This document shows, piece after piece, positions 5,695-8,070 of a stretch of 8,070 nucleotides of DNA; positions within the stretch are counted from its first letter, which is position 1, and every line of letters starts with the position of its first letter. Position numbers and translations under genes: made by a program. The notes beneath the pieces were generated by a model, which worked only from the letters and a program-made list of their open reading frames with translations, ran no database searches and was not told the DNA's origin. The DNA comes from Candidatus Bathyarchaeota archaeon (GTDB lineage Archaea; Thermoproteota; Bathyarchaeia; 40CM-2-53-6), in the NCBI GenBank assembly GCA_005882955.1, contig VBBB01000071.1, positions 1-8,070 on the forward strand, written 5' to 3'.

Positions 5695-7041
5695 CTACTC
5701 TGCTGTCTGGTTGACTTCCTTGATCGCACCCTCGAGAATATCGAGGCCAGAATCAACAAGGTCCCGGGTAATGATCAACGGAGGCGCGATACGCAGCGTC
5801 GAATGGCCCGCGGTAATAATCGCCAGTCCCCTCCGGAACGATTTCATCATGATCTCGTGCGCCTCCTTGTCAGCATAATCTTTCGTCTTCGGATCCTTAA
5901 CGATCTCCGCCCCAATCATCAGGCCCTTCCCCCGGACATCCCCGATGATCGGATACTTCTCCTGCATCTCCCGCAGCCGCTTCATCATATAGTTCCCCTG
6001 CTTGGTAGCATTCTCTAACAGATGCTCATCTCGAATAATCCCGATCACCTGCAACGCCGCCGCGCACGAGACCGGATTTCCCCCAAACGTGTTAGCATGC
6101 GATCCCCCATCCCAGTCCATCAACTCCGACTTCGACACAGTCGCTCCGATTGGCATTCCTGACGCCAGAGCTTTAGACGTGCAGACAACATCTGGCTCAA
6201 CACCCCAGTGCTCAATCCCAAACCATCGCCCCGTCCGTCCCATCCCTGATTGGACCTCATCATCCACCATCAAGATCCCATTCTTGTCAAGCATCTTCTT
6301 CAACCGCTGGAAATAATCGTCCGGTGGCACAACATAACCTCCCTCGCCCTGGATAGGCTCGACGAACATCGCTGCAACATCCTCTGGCGGCAGATACTTG
6401 TCAAGGACCTGTTCCTGGATAAAATCAACACAGTACATCCCACACTCCGGATAAGACAACTTGAACGGACAACGGTAACAGTCAGCGAAAGGGACATGTG
6501 TGTCCCCCGGAACCATGGGGAAGAAGTGTCTACGCTGGTACGGCTTACTAGCCGTCAGGCTGAGCGCTCCCAGAGTGCGTCCGTGGAAACCACCGATGAA
6601 AGAGAGAAACGCGTGCTTCCGCGTATGCCACTTTGCCAGCTTCATCGCAGCTTCGATCGCCTCTGTCCCGCTGTTGCTCAGAAACACTTTCTTCGCAAAA
6701 TTCCCGGGAGTAATCTTGACAAGCTCTTCGGATATCTTGACAACCTTCTCGTAATAGAAATCGGTCCATGAATAATGGATGAGCTTCTCAGCCTGCTCTT
6801 TGATCGCTGAGACAACGCGTGGATGTGAATGACCGACCGCGAGACAAACGAGTCCCGAGTTGAAGTCGATGAACTCGTTGCCGTCAACATCTTTGACGAT
6901 ACTCCCGTGCCCACTCTCAGCGGCTAGTGGATAGAATCGGACTAAGGATTGGGAGATTACAGACTCGTCTTCCTTGACGAGTGCTCTGGCTTTAGGACCG
7001 GGTGGAGTTACTACTATTTTGGGATACTTGTCGGCGGGCAA
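5695..7041 (-). CDS. Class-III PLP aminotransferase (GABA/ornithine aminotransferase or related amino-acid racemase)
   Basis: A fold-type I PLP enzyme. The 448 residues show PLP-site motifs in order: SNSGTEAIEAAMK (122-134), GGFHGRT (150-156), DDEVQSGMGRTG (260-271, with the Asp that contacts the pyridine nitrogen) and CTSKALASG (287-295, Lys290 forming the Schiff base), then NTFGGNP (317-323). The N-terminal motifs PGPKA and IHYSWTDFYYE resemble the archaeal branch that includes Pyrococcus ornithine aminotransferase and broad-specificity amino-acid racemases, which share this fold and are hard to separate by motif. A four-cysteine insert, C188-x2-C191-x8-C200-x3-C204, could bind a metal. The start is TTG 7041: upstream the frame has no ATG, GTG or TTG before a stop. 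There is no ribosome-binding site, and the TATA-like box at 7075-7084 predicts a near-leaderless message. It lies downstream of Alba on the same strand, 69 bases away. Confidence 0.93.
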   Translation of the reverse strand: MPADKYPKIVVTPPGPKARALVKEDESVISQSLVRFYPLAAESGHGSIVKDVDGNEFIDFNSGLVCLAVGHSHPRVVSAIKEQAEKLIHYSWTDFYYEKVVKISEELVKITPGNFAKKVFLSNSGTEAIEAAMKLAKWHTRKHAFLSFIGGFHGRTLGALSLTASKPYQRRHFFPMVPGDTHVPFADCYRCPFKLSYPECGMYCVDFIQEQVLDKYLPPEDVAAMFVEPIQGEGGYVVPPDDYFQRLKKMLDKNGILMVDDEVQSGMGRTGRWFGIEHWGVEPDVVCTSKALASGMPIGATVSKSELMDWDGGSHANTFGGNPVSCAAALQVIGIIRDEHLLENATKQGNYMMKRLREMQEKYPIIGDVRGKGLMIGAEIVKDPKTKDYADKEAHEIMMKSFRRGLAIITAGHSTLRIAPPLIITRDLVDSGLDILEGAIKEVNQTAE

Positions 7042-7074
7042 AGAGATCGTCGACTGGCTCGGACGGTCTACTAC

Positions 7075-7084
7075 TAATAATATT
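7075..7084 (-). promoter_or_regulatory. TATA-like box for the aminotransferase
   Basis: On the minus strand AATATTATTA is centred about 38 bases before the TTG, predicting a leader of only about 10 bases. That fits the absence of a ribosome-binding site and implies expression separate from Alba. Confidence 0.5.
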
Positions 7085-7110
7085 GCTCTGACAAATCAGA
7101 TGCTTGTCGA

Positions 7111-7434
7111 CTAGTGTCCGACGATAATCTCGATCATGGAGAGACTCGCGGTCGAGCCGTCTTCGCGCTTAACTTCCTCGGTCCCAATGTCGACTGAATG
7201 GATTCTGATGTTCTTCATGAACGCCCGTCTCAGCATATCCACAACCTCAACAGCCTTCGTGATAGACTGACCCCGTCCTCTCACCATGACATCAGCCACT
7301 CCCGTATTTAGAAGGGTCATGCATGCTACAACATAGTTCATGATAGGCTTCTTCCCGATTCGAACCATGTTAGTATCCTCCTCTCCATCCTCAAAGCCGT
7401 CCTCGATGCCCGCTGATGCTACAATGTCTGACAA
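7111..7434 (-). CDS. albA: DNA/RNA-binding protein Alba
   Basis: An abundant archaeal nucleoid protein that dimerises and coats DNA, and also binds RNA. From TTG 7434 it has 107 residues. The Alba core starts at VRIGKKPIMNYVVA (24-37; Lys28/Lys29 correspond to the nucleic-acid-contacting, acetylatable Lys16/17 of Sulfolobus Alba), followed by VRGRGQSITKAVEVVDMLRR (51-70) and VDIGTEEVKREDGS (81-94), ending in the strand MIEIIVG. The start is uncertain: the first 22 residues are an acidic tail, and the ATG at 7368 gives an 85-residue protein of normal Alba size, with GGAGG exactly 8 bases upstream (7377-7381). That ribosome-binding match may be incidental to Glu-Glu-Asp codons, and a TATA-like box near 7475-7482 favours the longer form by leader length. 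The gene is divergent from the LSm-like gene and upstream of the aminotransferase. Confidence 0.93.
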   Translation of the reverse strand: MSDIVASAGIEDGFEDGEEDTNMVRIGKKPIMNYVVACMTLLNTGVADVMVRGRGQSITKAVEVVDMLRRAFMKNIRIHSVDIGTEEVKREDGSTASLSMIEIIVGH

Positions 7435-7647
7435 GATAATGCCTGTACTGATCCCTACTCTAAGCCATCTACAAGATTAAGCTTGCCAGACCCTCGAAAG
7501 AAAGGAGGCAGAACTCTCTCATAATCCCTCACGATCCATCCCGCCATAATCCGTACGTCATATTTTTCCTACTCTCTCCAAATTAATACGGGTCTTTTAA
7601 GGGAAAACTGTCTCCACCTTGAACCCTCCGAGCCTGGTCGAGAAAAA
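7435..7647. promoter_or_regulatory. Divergent promoter region between Alba and the LSm-like gene
   Basis: Toward Alba (minus strand) TTAATC (7475-7480) sits about 43 bases before the TTG. Toward the LSm-like gene (plus strand) there are AATTAATA (7581-7588) and CTTTTAAG (7594-7601); the second would give a leader of about 23 bases. No gene, tRNA or clear operator dyad is seen in this stretch. Confidence 0.4.
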
Positions 7648-7938
7648 GTGGCCTCAGTATCCCCAACAGTATTTCACATGCTCGAACGGCTCGTCGGCAA
7701 ACGAGTCCTCGCAGTGATAAACCGAGACTTCGGCTACGAGGGTCGACTAGCTGTCGTCTCTCACGAGCCGCCGGGGATCTGGCTCATGGAGGCCGAAGCC
7801 GTTATCTTGCGTTCGACTGTTGTCAGTCCGATTCCACAGGTTGTAAATAGGGAATCAAAGGGAGAAACCTTCCTTCATCTCGACTCCGTTCAGAGGCTAG
7901 AGACTGTTCCGGAGGCAAAGGCTAACGCGAGAAGATAG
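7648..7938 (+). CDS. Small LSm-like beta-barrel protein, function unknown
   Basis: The 96 residues start at GTG 7648. The core ERLVGKRVLAVINRDFGYEG (13-32), continuing RLAVVSHEPPGIWLMEAE (33-50), has the alternating pattern of an Sm1-type fold: a short helix, a strand after GKRV, a turn, a strand ending GYEGRL, and a strand with GIWL before an acidic turn. A second segment, VVNRESKGETFLHLDSVQRLE (65-85), could supply the closing strands. The Sm2 signature is not clear, so membership is a structural guess; other small barrels are possible. An internal ATG (residue 11) would remove little. The stop at 7936-7938 overlaps the open frame of the next gene, and GGAGG at 7911-7915 inside this gene looks like the next gene's ribosome-binding site, so the two are probably translationally coupled. 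Confidence 0.6.
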   Translation: MASVSPTVFHMLERLVGKRVLAVINRDFGYEGRLAVVSHEPPGIWLMEAEAVILRSTVVSPIPQVVNRESKGETFLHLDSVQRLETVPEAKANARR

Positions 7939-8070
7939 AGTAGGCTGGCTCGATGGGCTCTTCATCGGCGCATCAAACGCCACGCTAGTGATTGATCCAT
8001 CTACAACTCGGAGAATTCCGAAGACAGCCCGAGTGCTCGTCTCCCACGCACACGGTGACCACACTGGCGG
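7904..8070 (+). CDS. Metallo-beta-lactamase-fold protein, N-terminal part (runs off the right edge)
   Basis: The frame opens at 7901 after a TAG and reads WLDGLFIGASNATLVIDPST, then RRIPKTARVLVSHAHGDHTGG, with the zinc-binding HxHxDH motif at 8045-8062. The short lead-in before the histidine motif resembles archaeal MBL-fold nucleases and hydrolases (the RNA-processing exonuclease group is one candidate), but the region that would decide the family is outside the window. No ATG, GTG or TTG occurs in frame until GTG 7988, which would cut off the first strands. Candidates are CTG 7904, or ACG 7925, which lies 9 bases after GGAGG (7911-7915); an indel fusing or shifting the frame is also possible. 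The start coordinate given is the earliest candidate, not an established one. Confidence 0.75.
   Translation, partial: MFRRQRLTREDRVGWLDGLFIGASNATLVIDPSTTRRIPKTARVLVSHAHGDHTG

Noticed and set aside
5513..5878. Plus-strand ORF of 121 residues
   Set aside because: Half of it is antisense to the aminotransferase and the rest has no recognisable composition; there is no promoter or ribosome-binding support.
6250..6771. 173-residue plus-strand ORF inside the aminotransferase
   Set aside because: It is antisense to a strongly conserved enzyme and has no independent support.
7410..7452. C/D-box-like motifs (TGATG and two CTGA) on the plus strand, also near 5206-5252
   Set aside because: The C boxes are imperfect, there is no terminal stem, and the first set overlaps Alba coding sequence; chance matches are likely.

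Overview
The window reads as a chromosomal segment of an uncultured archaeon, most likely of the TACK group (Thermoproteota, for example a Bathyarchaeia- or Nitrososphaeria-like lineage). The evidence is an archaeal-type phosphoglycerate kinase, an Alba chromatin protein, two tRNA genes interrupted by short introns with bulge-helix-bulge (BHB) splice motifs, AT-rich TATA-like boxes about 26-30 bases upstream of expected transcript starts, and heavy use of AGA/AGG arginine codons and TTG starts. The exact lineage cannot be fixed from the sequence alone.

Layout. Positions 1-685 (+) hold a membrane-anchored coiled-coil protein of unknown function, possibly cut by the left edge. It abuts ribose-5-phosphate isomerase A (682-1392, +), whose frame has no ATG, GTG or TTG where it should begin. 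Between rpiA and phosphoglycerate kinase (1658-2893, +), on the opposite strand, lies an elongator-type tRNA-Met(CAU) at 1435-1561. It becomes a perfect cloverleaf only after removal of three introns (D-arm, anticodon loop 37/38 and T-loop 59/60). Just after pgk is a tRNA-Thr(UGU) with a 13-base intron at 37/38 and an encoded CCA. Next come a small secreted or membrane-anchored beta-rich protein (3186-3647, +), whose TATA box sits inside an inverted repeat, and a convergent 14-helix MFS transporter (3644-5056, -). The stop codons of these two overlap in a shared CTAG. Positions 5057-5694 are a roughly 640-base gene-free stretch holding the MFS promoter, a threefold CCGGAAA motif, an AT-rich block and two hairpins. 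Then come a class-III PLP aminotransferase or racemase (5695-7041, -) and Alba (7111-7434, -). Divergent from these are a small LSm-like barrel protein (7648-7938, +) and the start of a metallo-beta-lactamase-fold protein (about 7904 to the right edge, +).

How the genes fit together. rpiA and pgk are central carbon enzymes (pentose phosphate/RuMP and glycolysis/gluconeogenesis). The MFS pump and the aminotransferase are separately promoted. Alba, the LSm-like protein and the MBL protein form a neighbourhood suggestive of nucleic-acid, perhaps RNA, metabolism; this is inference. The most notable content is the hidden three-intron tRNA-Met, which conventional ORF calling covers with spurious ORFs and a simple tRNA scan could miss.
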